A DNA stretch of 61,541 bases from Bacteroidota bacterium (lineage in GTDB: Bacteria > Bacteroidota > Bacteroidia > Chitinophagales > Chitinophagaceae), in contig JABDGW010000005.1 in assembly GCA_013285855.1 (NCBI GenBank), positions 1-61,541 of the forward strand. The letters are read 5' to 3'. Position 1 is the stretch's first letter. Each line of letters starts with the position of its first letter. This document shows, in pieces, positions 1 through 9,567 of this stretch. The notes below the pieces were generated by a model. It did not search any database, was not told the DNA's origin, and saw only the letters and a list, made by a program, of their open reading frames with translations. Position numbers and translations under genes: made by a program.

Positions 1-2771
1 CTTATTATGCGCTCATACGTAATCCGCGTATTACATCAAAAGGAAAAAATACCAATGCACAATTTGGTTTTACGAATACATTAATTGACCTTATCAACAA
101 AGAAAAGCCTACGCATCTTGCTGTATGTTTTGATGTGGAAGGAAAAACAGAACGCCACACAGATTTTGCTGACTATAAAGCCAACCGCCAGGAAACGCCG
201 GAAGATCTGATGGAAGCTATTCCTGATATAAAAAAAATTATTGAAGGCTTTAATATTCCATGCATTGGTGTGGAAGGATATGAAGCCGATGACGTAATTG
301 GCACATTGGCATGGCAGGCGCATGATGCGGGTTACGATGTATACATGGTTACACCGGATAAAGATTACGGACAATTGGTGCGTGATGGTGTGAAAATTTA
401 TAAGCCGGGTTACCAGGGTGGAAGCATTGAAATTATGGGACCGGCAGAAGTTTGTGCAAAATGGGATATACAAACTGTTGACCAGGTAATTGATATTTTA
501 GGTTTGATGGGTGATGCTGTTGATAATATTCCTGGTATTGCCGGTGTGGGTGAAAAAACCGCAGCCAAACTTTTAAAAGAATATGGTAATGTTGAAAATG
601 TGGTTGCCAATGCGGAAAATATTAAAGGTGCTTTAGGAAAGAAGATTGTTGATGGAAAAGAATCCGCAATCATGAGTAAGAAACTTGCAACCATTATTAC
701 CAGCGTTCCCGTACAGTTTCATGAAGAAAATTTTTGTTTGAAAGAATGGAATAAACCTGCACTGATTGAAGTGTTTGCTGAGCTTGAATTTAAAACATTG
801 GGTAAAAGGATTTTGGGTGATGATTTTAATGTGTTTGGAACAGCACCTGTTGGTGTGCAGACAGATCTGTTTGGCAATGCTATTGAAAGTGCTGCAATAA
901 GAACAGCAATTGAAAAGGAAGAAGACAACGAAACAGATCTATCTGGTTTAAACGCTTCAAAAAATATAAACAACGTTGAGCATAAATATGTTTTAGTTGA
1001 TGATGAAGAAAAGATCAAAAATCTTGTTGATACATTAATGCAGCAAACAGAAATTTGTTTTGATACAGAAACAACAGGCATTGATGCAAACGAGGCGGAG
1101 TTGGTTGGAATGAGTTTTTCATATAAACCAGGCGAAGCTTATTTTGTTACCTGTAGTCATGAATATGAAGCAACCTGTAATTTGCTTGAACTTTTAAAAC
1201 CTTTGTTTGAAAACCCTGACTTAACATGGATCGGTCATAATATAAAATATGATCTGCTTGTATTGAAATGGTATAACCGTGAAATAAAAGGTGCAGTATA
1301 TGATACAATGCTTGCACATTATGTAGTTGATCCGGATGGCAAGCGCAGTATGGATTTGCTAAGCGCACAATTTTTAAATTATGAACCTGTTCACATTGAA
1401 GAATTGATTGGCAAGAAAGGCAAAGGACAAGGTACCATGCGTGATGTTGAAGTTGCAAAGCTGGTTGATTATGCCGCTGAAGATGCAGATATAACATTAC
1501 AGTTAAAGCATTCATTACATCCTTTATTAAAAACAAAAGATGTGGAAAAAGTTTTTTATGAAGTAGAAAATCCTTTAGTGAAAGTGTTGACCGATATGGA
1601 ATTTGAAGGCGTAATGATTGATGTACCCTTCTTATTAAATTATTCAAAAGAACTGGAACGCGAAGCCTACCAGGCTGAGCAAGCTGTGTATGCTGGTGCA
1701 GGTGTAAAATTTAATATTGGTTCACCAAAGCAATTAGGCGAAGTGTTGTTTGAAAAACTGAATCTTGCTTCAGCTAAAAAAACAAAAAGCGGTCAGTATG
1801 CAACCGGAGAAGATGTGTTGATGAAACTGGCGCATTCAAATCCGATTGTTGCAGATATTTTAGCATATCGCCAATTAACAAAATTGAAATCAACGTATGT
1901 TGATGCACTGCCTTTATTAATCAACAAAAAAACAGGTCGCGTTCACACAACTTATGGGCAGGCGGTTGCAGTAACGGGAAGATTGGCTAGTAATAATCCA
2001 AACCTGCAAAACATTCCTATAAGAACAGAGCGCGGTAAAGAAATTCGTAAAGCATTTATTCCGCGAAATGGGAATGTAATTATCAGCGCAGATTATTCGC
2101 AGATTGAATTAAGAATTGTAGCAGCTATCAGCGGCGATAAAAATATGTGTGAAGCTTTTCGCAACAATGCAGACATTCATACAGCAACTGCAGCAAAGGT
2201 CTTTAACGTTGATGCAAAAGATGTAACTAAAGAAATGCGCTATAAAGCAAAGAGCGTAAACTTTGGAATTATTTACGGGCAGGGCGCGTTTGGTTTGGCA
2301 GATAATTTAAGCATCAGCAGAAGTGAAGCGAAAGAAATTATTGACAATTATAAAAAAGAATTTAACGGCATTACAAAGTACATGGATAACATGATAAATT
2401 TTTGCCGCGAACATGGTTATGTGCAAACATTAATGGGCAGAAAGCGCTGGCTACGTGATATAAATTCAGGCAACTTCACAGTACGTGGCTATGCAGAGAG
2501 AAATGCGATTAATTCACCCATACAAGGCACGGCTGCCGATATGATAAAGATGGCGATGATAAAAATTCATGATACGCTGTGCAAAGAAAATTTAAAAAGT
2601 AAAATGATTATGCAGGTGCACGATGAATTGGTATTTGATGCAGTGCCTGAAGAGCTCGAAATATTACAACCATTGATATTAAACAATATGAAAGCTGCGT
2701 TACCATTACCATTTGACGTTCCTGTTGAAGCGGAGTTAGGCATTGGCGATAATTGGCTGGAAGCACATTAA
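1..2771 (+). CDS. polA: DNA polymerase I (5' end outside window)
   Basis: Family A DNA polymerase for Okazaki fragment processing and repair synthesis. The reading frame is open from base 3, so the true start lies upstream of the window; a GTG at 135 is only an internal codon. The 5'-3' exonuclease domain is nearly complete (YKANRQ, YEADDVIGT, GDAVDNIPG). The 3'-5' exonuclease carries FDTETTG, GHNIKYDLL and YAAEDAD, so all acidic residues needed for proofreading look present. The polymerase domain has motif A (DYSQIELR), motif B (RYKAKSVNFGIIYG) and motif C (QVHDE). The gene ends at TAA 2769-2771 with no clear terminator. It is a three-domain, proofreading-competent Pol I; identity is very secure, only the N-terminus is missing. 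Confidence 0.97.
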   Translation, partial: YYALIRNPRITSKGKNTNAQFGFTNTLIDLINKEKPTHLAVCFDVEGKTERHTDFADYKANRQETPEDLMEAIPDIKKIIEGFNIPCIGVEGYEADDVIGTLAWQAHDAGYDVYMVTPDKDYGQLVRDGVKIYKPGYQGGSIEIMGPAEVCAKWDIQTVDQVIDILGLMGDAVDNIPGIAGVGEKTAAKLLKEYGNVENVVANAENIKGALGKKIVDGKESAIMSKKLATIITSVPVQFHEENFCLKEWNKPALIEVFAELEFKTLGKRILGDDFNVFGTAPVGVQTDLFGNAIESAAIRTAIEKEEDNETDLSGLNASKNINNVEHKYVLVDDEEKIKNLVDTLMQQTEICFDTETTGIDANEAELVGMSFSYKPGEAYFVTCSHEYEATCNLLELLKPLFENPDLTWIGHNIKYDLLVLKWYNREIKGAVYDTMLAHYVVDPDGKRSMDLLSAQFLNYEPVHIEELIGKKGKGQGTMRDVEVAKLVDYAAEDADITLQLKHSLHPLLKTKDVEKVFYEVENPLVKVLTDMEFEGVMIDVPFLLNYSKELEREAYQAEQAVYAGAGVKFNIGSPKQLGEVLFEKLNLASAKKTKSGQYATGEDVLMKLAHSNPIVADILAYRQLTKLKSTYVDALPLLINKKTGRVHTTYGQAVAVTGRLASNNPNLQNIPIRTERGKEIRKAFIPRNGNVIISADYSQIELRIVAAISGDKNMCEAFRNNADIHTATAAKVFNVDAKDVTKEMRYKAKSVNFGIIYGQGAFGLADNLSISRSEAKEIIDNYKKEFNGITKYMDNMINFCREHGYVQTLMGRKRWLRDINSGNFTVRGYAERNAINSPIQGTAADMIKMAMIKIHDTLCKENLKSKMIMQVHDELVFDAVPEELEILQPLILNNMKAALPLPFDVPVEAELGIGDNWLEAH

Positions 2772-2800
2772 TCAGGCACGATTATTATTAGATAAATCTT

Positions 2801-2983
2801 ATGGATAAAAAATTACAACAAGACGAAGAAATATTGAAGCTGCAAAAAGTTTCTAACAATACAAAAGCCGCAGAAAAAGCCGCTGAAGAAGATATGGAAA
2901 AAGACCTTGATCTTACGCCACCGCCTGACCCGGGAGATGGTTTGGATGAAGGCGAACTTGCCAGGCTTGAAGGGGAAAAGTAA
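2801..2983 (+). CDS. Small acidic hypothetical protein
   Basis: A 60-residue protein starting at ATG 2801, 29 bases after polA and in the same direction, so probably co-transcribed with it. It is very rich in Glu, Asp and Lys, has no membrane segment or signal peptide, and looks helical in its first 40 residues (EEILKLQKV, AAEKAAEEDMEKD) followed by a Pro-rich turn (TPPPDPGDG) and another acidic stretch. I do not recognise a family. The composition suggests a soluble, partly disordered protein. The clean start, the co-direction and the complementary-strand ORF being of poor composition support it as real; no function is inferred. Confidence 0.6.
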   Translation: MDKKLQQDEEILKLQKVSNNTKAAEKAAEEDMEKDLDLTPPPDPGDGLDEGELARLEGEK

Positions 2984-3139
2984 ATGGAAGCCAAATGTTT
3001 TGTATTATCAAATTGTTATGTGGAAAAAAATGTATTATTATCAATAAGATAAAATATATCTTTCCTATGCAATTGGTACTTGCACAAATTGGATTGCTTA
3101 ACCCGGAAACTTCATTATTCACAACATAAAAGTCCCGCA

Positions 3140-3460
3140 ATGCACATTCTTAATTTAGAGAAATTATCAAAAATTTATTATCAAAAATTTTTGAGAAAGC
3201 TGGTGGAAGATTTTCACGATATAAAAGATTATATTGAATCTACACCGCAGGAAACTAAAAAATTGTTGCGTTTATTTCAGTTACGAAACGAGTCTCACAA
3301 AGCAGTAAAAGGAAGTGAGAATCCCCGATTTACAGAGATTATAGAATTCTTACATTCCTGCAAAGAATCGAAACTGGTTATGCATATTGTAAAAGTGAAA
3401 GATCAGCTTCGAATGATTCTTACTGACATCACTTGCACACAAATTGTAGGTGAATTATAA
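3140..3460 (+). CDS. Hypothetical protein, about 106 residues
   Basis: The frame is open from 3080 (a GTG/TTG-type codon), but the first ATG is at 3140 and gives MHILNLEKLSKIYY, which looks a more natural start. The product is basic, Lys/Leu/Ile rich, predicted mostly helical, with no signal peptide or long hydrophobic segment. I recognise no family or catalytic motif. It sits between the small acidic gene and the SMUG2-like glycosylase, all in one direction, with no terminator seen between them. The coding potential looks reasonable but the ORF could still be spurious. Confidence 0.45.
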   Translation: MHILNLEKLSKIYYQKFLRKLVEDFHDIKDYIESTPQETKKLLRLFQLRNESHKAVKGSENPRFTEIIEFLHSCKESKLVMHIVKVKDQLRMILTDITCTQIVGEL

Positions 3461-3540
3461 ACTTTTCCTTTTTCTTTTCTTGCTTTTGCAGAAATAATGT
3501 GCATTTATAAAATGTCCTGAAAAATTCGTTATTTGATTTG

Positions 3541-4218
3541 ATGAATTTTGCCGATAATATCCTCCACTTTTTTTTCAACCTGCAGATTCCATTTAAATTA
3601 CCAAAAGACGTTGAAGTGCTTGACGCGCATAAGCGCAAAGATGTAAAACAAATCTGTAGTTCATTCTATGAAAAATATTATGCTGATAACAATAAGCGTC
3701 ATTTATTACTAGGAATAAATCCCGGGAGATTTGGTGGCGGCGTTACAGGAATTCCATTTACAGATCCAATTCGTTTGGAAAAAATTTGCAGCATTCAAAA
3801 TAATTTTGACAAGAAACAGGAATTGTCTTCTGTATTTATTTATGAAATGATTGAAGCTTTTGGCGGCGTTTCAACATTTTATAAAAAATTTTATATTTCT
3901 GCTGTAAGCCCTTTAGGTTTTGTAAAACAGGGAAAGAATTTGAATTATTATGATGATAAAGATCTACTCAAGCGCATTGAGCCATTTATTATTGATTGCA
4001 TGAATAAGCAAATTGCATTTGGTTTAAAAACTGATGTTTGTTATTGCATTGGCGAAGGAGAAAATTTAAAATACCTGCAAAAATTAAATGCAGTACACAA
4101 TTGGTTTCAAAGAATTAAACCTTTACCACATCCAAGATTTATAATGCAATACAGGTTAAAACGTAAAGAAGAATTTATTCAGCAATACGTAAGTAAGCTT
4201 AAAAACTTAATTATCTAA
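3541..4218 (+). CDS. Uracil-DNA glycosylase family protein (SMUG2 / DUF4918-like)
   Basis: About 225 residues, starting at ATG 3541 (a TTG at 3538 directly precedes it). The motif GINPGRFGGGVTGIPFTDP near residues 60-78 is the active-site water-activating and base-pocket loop of the SMUG2 branch of the uracil-DNA glycosylase superfamily, and LPHPRFIMQYR near the C-terminus matches its DNA-intercalation motif. Family knowledge implies excision of uracil or related damaged bases from DNA. Convergent with the downstream phosphoesterase gene; the 64-base gap shows no strong terminator hairpin. Identification of the superfamily is firm; the exact base specificity is inferred only from homologues. 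Confidence 0.85.
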   Translation: MNFADNILHFFFNLQIPFKLPKDVEVLDAHKRKDVKQICSSFYEKYYADNNKRHLLLGINPGRFGGGVTGIPFTDPIRLEKICSIQNNFDKKQELSSVFIYEMIEAFGGVSTFYKKFYISAVSPLGFVKQGKNLNYYDDKDLLKRIEPFIIDCMNKQIAFGLKTDVCYCIGEGENLKYLQKLNAVHNWFQRIKPLPHPRFIMQYRLKRKEEFIQQYVSKLKNLII

Positions 4219-4282
4219 TTATTTAATAACTCAGCCTGTTGTATTACAAATACTACAATTCTTCGGTTACTATTTTCACTAA

Positions 4283-5161
4283 TCAAATTATTTTTTTCCT
4301 GTTTTTTTTGCGCGGGGATAAGTTAAGAGAATTTATAAACATGGTCACTTCATCTGGTATAACATTCAACTCAGGAACTATATAATCTGAAGTATCTTTT
4401 TCTAATGAAGAAAATTCTTTCCTGTTATATTGATACATCTTCCATTCATTATTCTCAAACTCAAGTGCAGTAAGGTTTTCAATCCAGTCGCCGCTGTTTA
4501 AGTAAATTACTTTTCCAAATTTGTTTTCTATTACTTTATGTTGCGGCTGGTGAATATGCCCGCATATTACATAATCATATTCTTTTTCAATTGCAAGCTC
4601 CGCTGCTGTTTGTTCAAAATTTGAGATCCATTTCACTGCTTTCTTTACACTGTTCTTTACCTTTTTACTAAAGCTCATTTTTTCTTTACCTGCAAGTATA
4701 AGACACCAGTTGATAAAGCGGTTAATCAGGATCAAAAAATCATAACCATGCCCGCCAAGTTTTGCTAACAATTTTGCGCTGCTTTTTGTAGTGGCATCAA
4801 AAACATCACCATGAAATATCCAGGTTTTTTTGCCGTTAATTTCCAGCATTACTTTATCAGTAAGTGAAAATTTTCCCATGTTCAACGGGCTCCATCGTCT
4901 TAATACTTCATCATGGTTGCCTGTTATATAAATAACCTGTGTGCCTTTTGATAACAAAGAAAAAATTTCTTTTATAACCTGCATGTGTACAGGCGGAAAA
5001 TAATGTTTGGCAAACTGCCAGCAATCAATCGCATCACCATTAAGAATAAGTATTTGCGGCTGAATACTTTTAAGGTAATTTACTATTTCCTGGGCATGGC
5101 AACCGTATGTGCCTAAATGCAGATCACTCATTACTACAATCTCAACAGATCGTTTTTGCAT
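4283..5161 (-). CDS. Calcineurin-like metallophosphoesterase (LpxH-like)
   Basis: A 292-residue cytosolic metallophosphoesterase. The metal-binding blocks appear in order: SDLHLG (residues 12-17), GDAID, GNHDE, HGD and GHIHQP, the last close to residue 200. This set is typical of the UDP-2,3-diacylglucosamine diphosphatase branch of the family, which acts in lipid A synthesis. LpxH proteins are usually about 240 residues; this protein has an additional Lys/Arg-rich C-terminal tail after residue 260 (SPRKKNRKK). Start is ATG 5161. It is transcribed alone, convergent with the SMUG2-like gene and separated by 150 bases from the large membrane protein gene. LpxH activity is a homology-based guess; another phosphoesterase substrate is possible. 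Confidence 0.8.
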   Translation of the reverse strand: MQKRSVEIVVMSDLHLGTYGCHAQEIVNYLKSIQPQILILNGDAIDCWQFAKHYFPPVHMQVIKEIFSLLSKGTQVIYITGNHDEVLRRWSPLNMGKFSLTDKVMLEINGKKTWIFHGDVFDATTKSSAKLLAKLGGHGYDFLILINRFINWCLILAGKEKMSFSKKVKNSVKKAVKWISNFEQTAAELAIEKEYDYVICGHIHQPQHKVIENKFGKVIYLNSGDWIENLTALEFENNEWKMYQYNRKEFSSLEKDTSDYIVPELNVIPDEVTMFINSLNLSPRKKNRKKII

Positions 5162-5310
5162 AGAACGGGTTTTGCAAAATTTGGTTATATGTGTTACGTG
5201 GCTGTTACCTACTTATAAACAAACTGTAAATTTTTTTAGCAATCAAAAGGCTGATTGTTTTGGAGATTTTATATAGCAAACACCTAAAATATATGCTGAA
5301 AATATAAACG

Positions 5311-8300
5311 CTATTCATTGCTTTTAGCAGATGATGACGCCGGTAAGCTGCTCTTATCAAAAAGCTTTAGCATAGCGGGCAATAAAGCGCCCAATGATGT
5401 AACAATGGTTATTAATCTTTTAGAAGCTTCTTCCTGAGAAAGAAAAATAAATATTGCCACTGCAATCAATACAATATAAAACACTGTGCGTAAACTGCCC
5501 CATGAACCCCTCTTGCCCTGTTTGTTCAATATTTTTATTTCGTTCGACGTTTCTTTGGTTATAAGAAAATTGCGGAAGCTTTTTGTTACCAGCGTTATGT
5601 TACCATCAGGGGCTTTTATAATCAATCCTGCTTTATACAATTGATGTAAAGTGAGCACTTTTTTATAGTTGGTAAATCCATCTGTTGCAAAGTCGTACAA
5701 CGTATATTTTTGTGTATCTGTACAACTATTCCATAAATTTTCATATACGCCCAATAATGCAAAATGTAGTTCTAATATAAATCCATCTGCATCATCCTTG
5801 TCGCTTATTTTCTCATCTTCAATATCACGTATTGTTTTAAAATTTATATCTCTCTTAGTACCCAGAATGTCCTGTATGTTTTTTATAAGATTTGGCTGTG
5901 CATAGATTTGTTTTTGTAATTCTTTATCAGGTTTGTCTCCGGGTTTGCCGTTTATCTCTTCGAAAAAACCTACAAGAAATAATCTTATGGAAACAGAATA
6001 AATAATCTTATAAAATACAATCATAAATAAAGCCAGCAGAATAATAAGGCTTATATATGTTGACGTAAACTCTTTAAAAAGCTGCGGATGCGGATATACA
6101 GCCGTTAATGAAAATGCAGGCGGCTTCCGGTTGTCTGTGTAGTTGTTATACGTTAAAGCCAAAACATCACTATCATTGTTGTTATGAGAATAATTTTGCC
6201 AGTAGTAATAATTTTCATTAGTCAGGCCGTCAAAAAATTCGTCATGATCCGGCGGCAGAAAAAGGTATTGCGTAACCTTTTTGTAAAATGGTGAGCAGTT
6301 TATCTTTTTTTCTACAGGTTTATAACTATCAAGCTGTTTAATAGAATCATTTCTAAGCAGGTAAATACCTTTGCTTTTTTCAAACTTCAATGTATTTACG
6401 TATTCATTGGCGGCATTATTAAACACGTTAGGTGTATCATTTAACGGAAATACATTCAGTTTTGTTTGCCATAACCTTGGGTTTATATCCGTTCTTCTTT
6501 GCTGTATTTTTTTTGCAAGATCAATTTGAAAAGCCTGCAACTGGTATGTTTTTTCTTCACGAAAAGCATAACTTATAAAAATCATTGAAGGTATTATGCT
6601 TGTTAGTGTTACGCCAAGCAGTAATGAAACAATAAAATGAAATAAATAACCGGTATCTTTTTCTGCAGGTGTTGTTCCAGGTTTTTGATCTCTCTGTATT
6701 TTCTTATTTAAATGTATGCCTGCAATAAAGCTTACTATAAATGGTATTAATATTACCAATACCAGTATGGCTGTTTCTAATACAATATGCGGCTCGCAGC
6801 GCCTGTTAAAAAAAAGAACACTTTGAAGCAGTATAAAAATGATTATTGATACAAAATACAGTATTAAAATATTAGGCATGCTACCAAGAAACTTTAAATA
6901 CTGTGCTTTTGTAAAATGCCGCCCGGGCTTTTCATTTTGAAAAAAAGTTCTTGCATTTTTAGTAATATAATAACTGGTAACTGAAAACAGCGGAAGCAAT
7001 AAGCCTGCATTAAGCGTGTATAAATAATAGTCTTCTGCATTACCGGCAAAGAGTAAACAAATAATGCCGGTAAAAAATAAGCACGTAATAAACTGGATGG
7101 AGTTTTTAATATAGTAATTTTTTTTATCAGGCGATGGCTTTAACCAGCTAAGTGTAGAATGTGTAAAGAATAATTTAGAATTCTTTTTATCACTCAGCAT
7201 TATAAAATAAGAGAATAGCGAAACAAAAAAAAGTAAAGCCGCCTCGCAGATAAACACAAATGCCAGTATGTGAAAAATGTATAGATAACTTCCTCTTTTA
7301 TTGTAGTAAGTAACAAGGTAATAGGGCAATCCAGGTAAAGGTTTTATAAGCATTTTTACCGGTTGCTCATATAAATTCATTTCCCGCATTGTAATATCCT
7401 TATGATTAATAATGCTGCGTAAGGCAAAACTATCACTGCATTCTTCAAATATATTTTCCTGCAGGCTTCTTGCTGTATCTGAGTGGCAAACAATATTTCC
7501 TTTTTCATCTATAATACAAAAGGCAAAACCGGCGGGCACAATGGTATTATACACGGAATACATTTTTGATGAAACACCCACTGCTATTGATTTTTTATCT
7601 TTTGTAATTTTTGTATTACTGGGTATTGCAATATTAAAAATGTATTCACCTGTAAGACGGGAAAGCACCGGCAGTACGCTGAATGTGTCTATATTATCTT
7701 CATTACCGGCGATCGAGTCTTTTAAAATATAACCCTTATTGTATTTAATTTCCTGGAAGTAAGGCCTGTCTGCCACTCTGAAATAACTTGCAGGAAGTTT
7801 ATTAAAATTCCAGGCAGCAATATCATTTCCATTTGCATCCATCCAATGAAGGCTTGTTATGTTCTTATAATATTGAGGATAAAAAAAGATGTCTTTGAGA
7901 TCAATAGAATCTCTATGCGAGCGGTTGTCTTTACCTGATGAAGAGTCACGGTTATTAATGTTTACTAAACTATCATACTTACTTATTTTTCGCAGAATAG
8001 CTGAATCAATTTTTGTTTTACCTGTAGTATCTGCAACCGTTATAAAATCTGACGGCGCCTTCATAACACTGTCATAGTGTTTTGCCTGGTGAATAGCATC
8101 TTTTAGTTCATTATAAAAATTCTTCTGCACATTATATTGAAGGGATGCTAAAGTTTTATTAGTGAACTTATCAGTATCCATTGATATTAATATGCCGGCT
8201 ATTACCAGCGTTACAAAAAACGGTACAACAAAAATTACTGTTATTATGGCCCGTACATCATTGAGTTTTATATTCTCTTCGGCACTTAAGAAAAATATTT

Positions 8301-9177
8301 TTAGAAAGGGCAATGCAACAAGCAATATTATCAATACAAAACATACTGATAAAAGCAGGTACACAGGTATGTTTTGCGATTGTTCGCGATAAGCGTCATA
8401 AGGCACAATACCTGCCAGTATAAAAGTTTTTGGTTCGCCATGCATTTTAAAAGGCAGCACGAACAGTTTATATGAAACGCCTTCTATATTAAGGTCAGTT
8501 ATAACCGGTTCTTCTATGCTCTTGTTTTTAAAAAGGGAATCTGCATTAATATTCGCTATGTCTGATTTTTCACTTTCGTATAATATAGAATCATACCGGT
8601 TGTTTGCATCTGCAGTTTGTTTTATTAAAAGCACAGATTCAAAAACATCAGCATGAATAGAGATCAGCGGCTGAAGTATATCACTCAAAGATCTTCCCTG
8701 TTTAAAAACACAGGAGTCAGTTGCGTTATTTTTTACGGTATCTTTTTTATTATCAGTTTTTTTATACGCTGTACCTATTTTAGTTACTTTATAAAAAACA
8801 GAATCCTGCTTTATGGTTTTGCTGGAATGGAAGTTATCATTCCGCTTCACATCGCCGGTAAAAGATAGCCGGAAGGCTTCATCAAAATCTTTTTTGTGGC
8901 TTGTATCTTTTAGTACAGCAAGGTTGCATAAGCCCTTGTCTTTATATTTCTGGCTTATGTACGTATTGCTGTAAACCGTTCCGTAATTTTCAACACGCTG
9001 CTGAAAATTTTGTGCTATTTCATGCAACACCCTGAAGGTTCTTAAATTGTAGTACGCGTGCTCCTGCGGCAGGTAAACCAAATAGTAAACGGCCAGAAAG
9101 CCACTTATAATTACCAATAAAGAAACAATAGTAATTATTCTGCGTACAACGGGATAATATAGTCCCTTTTCGCCCAT
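5311..9177 (-). CDS. Large polytopic membrane protein with Cache-like sensor domain and C-terminal winged-helix-like region
   Basis: A 1288-residue protein with about a dozen hydrophobic segments: roughly 12-34, 272-297, 308-333, 630-660, 695-712, 719-739, 768-790, 799-821, 847-870, 1041-1062 and 1230-1247. Three large extracytoplasmic loops follow (35-270, 334-628, 871-1040). The second contains ADRPYFQEIKYNKGYI around 470-485 and a later IIDEKGNIVCHSD strand, which resemble a dCache ligand-binding domain. The region 1149-1206 (TLYDFATDGFTNYKK, LYKAGLIIKAPDGNITL, FRNFLI) looks like a winged-helix module. No kinase, cyclase or methyl-accepting output domain is visible. Start ATG 9177; the gene stands alone. 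Function unknown; a membrane sensor with a novel output is an inference. Confidence 0.8.
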   Translation of the reverse strand: MGEKGLYYPVVRRIITIVSLLVIISGFLAVYYLVYLPQEHAYYNLRTFRVLHEIAQNFQQRVENYGTVYSNTYISQKYKDKGLCNLAVLKDTSHKKDFDEAFRLSFTGDVKRNDNFHSSKTIKQDSVFYKVTKIGTAYKKTDNKKDTVKNNATDSCVFKQGRSLSDILQPLISIHADVFESVLLIKQTADANNRYDSILYESEKSDIANINADSLFKNKSIEEPVITDLNIEGVSYKLFVLPFKMHGEPKTFILAGIVPYDAYREQSQNIPVYLLLSVCFVLIILLVALPFLKIFFLSAEENIKLNDVRAIITVIFVVPFFVTLVIAGILISMDTDKFTNKTLASLQYNVQKNFYNELKDAIHQAKHYDSVMKAPSDFITVADTTGKTKIDSAILRKISKYDSLVNINNRDSSSGKDNRSHRDSIDLKDIFFYPQYYKNITSLHWMDANGNDIAAWNFNKLPASYFRVADRPYFQEIKYNKGYILKDSIAGNEDNIDTFSVLPVLSRLTGEYIFNIAIPSNTKITKDKKSIAVGVSSKMYSVYNTIVPAGFAFCIIDEKGNIVCHSDTARSLQENIFEECSDSFALRSIINHKDITMREMNLYEQPVKMLIKPLPGLPYYLVTYYNKRGSYLYIFHILAFVFICEAALLFFVSLFSYFIMLSDKKNSKLFFTHSTLSWLKPSPDKKNYYIKNSIQFITCLFFTGIICLLFAGNAEDYYLYTLNAGLLLPLFSVTSYYITKNARTFFQNEKPGRHFTKAQYLKFLGSMPNILILYFVSIIIFILLQSVLFFNRRCEPHIVLETAILVLVILIPFIVSFIAGIHLNKKIQRDQKPGTTPAEKDTGYLFHFIVSLLLGVTLTSIIPSMIFISYAFREEKTYQLQAFQIDLAKKIQQRRTDINPRLWQTKLNVFPLNDTPNVFNNAANEYVNTLKFEKSKGIYLLRNDSIKQLDSYKPVEKKINCSPFYKKVTQYLFLPPDHDEFFDGLTNENYYYWQNYSHNNNDSDVLALTYNNYTDNRKPPAFSLTAVYPHPQLFKEFTSTYISLIILLALFMIVFYKIIYSVSIRLFLVGFFEEINGKPGDKPDKELQKQIYAQPNLIKNIQDILGTKRDINFKTIRDIEDEKISDKDDADGFILELHFALLGVYENLWNSCTDTQKYTLYDFATDGFTNYKKVLTLHQLYKAGLIIKAPDGNITLVTKSFRNFLITKETSNEIKILNKQGKRGSWGSLRTVFYIVLIAVAIFIFLSQEEASKRLITIVTSLGALLPAMLKLFDKSSLPASSSAKSNE

Positions 9178-9567
9178 AACAGGTTGGCTTATTGCGGTGT
9201 TTTTTTCAGATGATGTATAAATGTACTCTATTTCTTAAATTATTTAAAAGATGCGCATGACTTGTGCAGCCTTTAATTACTAATCTAAAAGTTCTTAGTC
9301 GTGCAGGAGAATTTTGAAGGAAACAGTTCTAACTGGATGTGGTGTTATATTGATAAGGTAGATTCAGAATATGAGTAAATTTACATTGAAAATTTAAAGA
9401 ACTTTTTTATACCTGGCTGGAAGCATCTATAACAAACAGAAATAAATACAGAACTATCTTTAGATAAAACGGGATGGATTAACCCAATAAAATCATATTC
9501 ATTAAACGGCCAGATGATTAGTACAAATTCCAATTTTTTATCTTAAAAATTAACCAGGTTGGCAGGT
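9178..9567. other. 390-base intergenic region with possible decayed coding sequence
   Basis: Lies between the divergently transcribed 1288-residue membrane protein gene and the TPR gene. I see no tRNA, riboswitch or strong hairpin. Two short open stretches look protein-like: 9301-9378 (opening with GTG, 25 codons, containing NWMWCYIDKVD) and 9445-9546 (no start codon, containing TGWINPIKSYSLNGQMI before a TAA). They could be remnants of a broken gene, the second resembling part of a T9SS-type sorting domain, but this is weak. No convincing TAnnTTTG promoter was found for either flanking gene. Confidence 0.35.

Noticed and set aside
1147-1647. 166-residue ORF on the minus strand inside polA
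   Set aside because: It is fully antisense to the conserved exonuclease/polymerase domains and has a composition (many His, Leu, Gln) typical of a shadow frame.
135-2771. GTG at 135 as the real polA start
   Set aside because: The frame is open to the window start and encodes expected 5'-exonuclease sequence (LIDLINKEKPTHLAVCFD), so the gene begins upstream.
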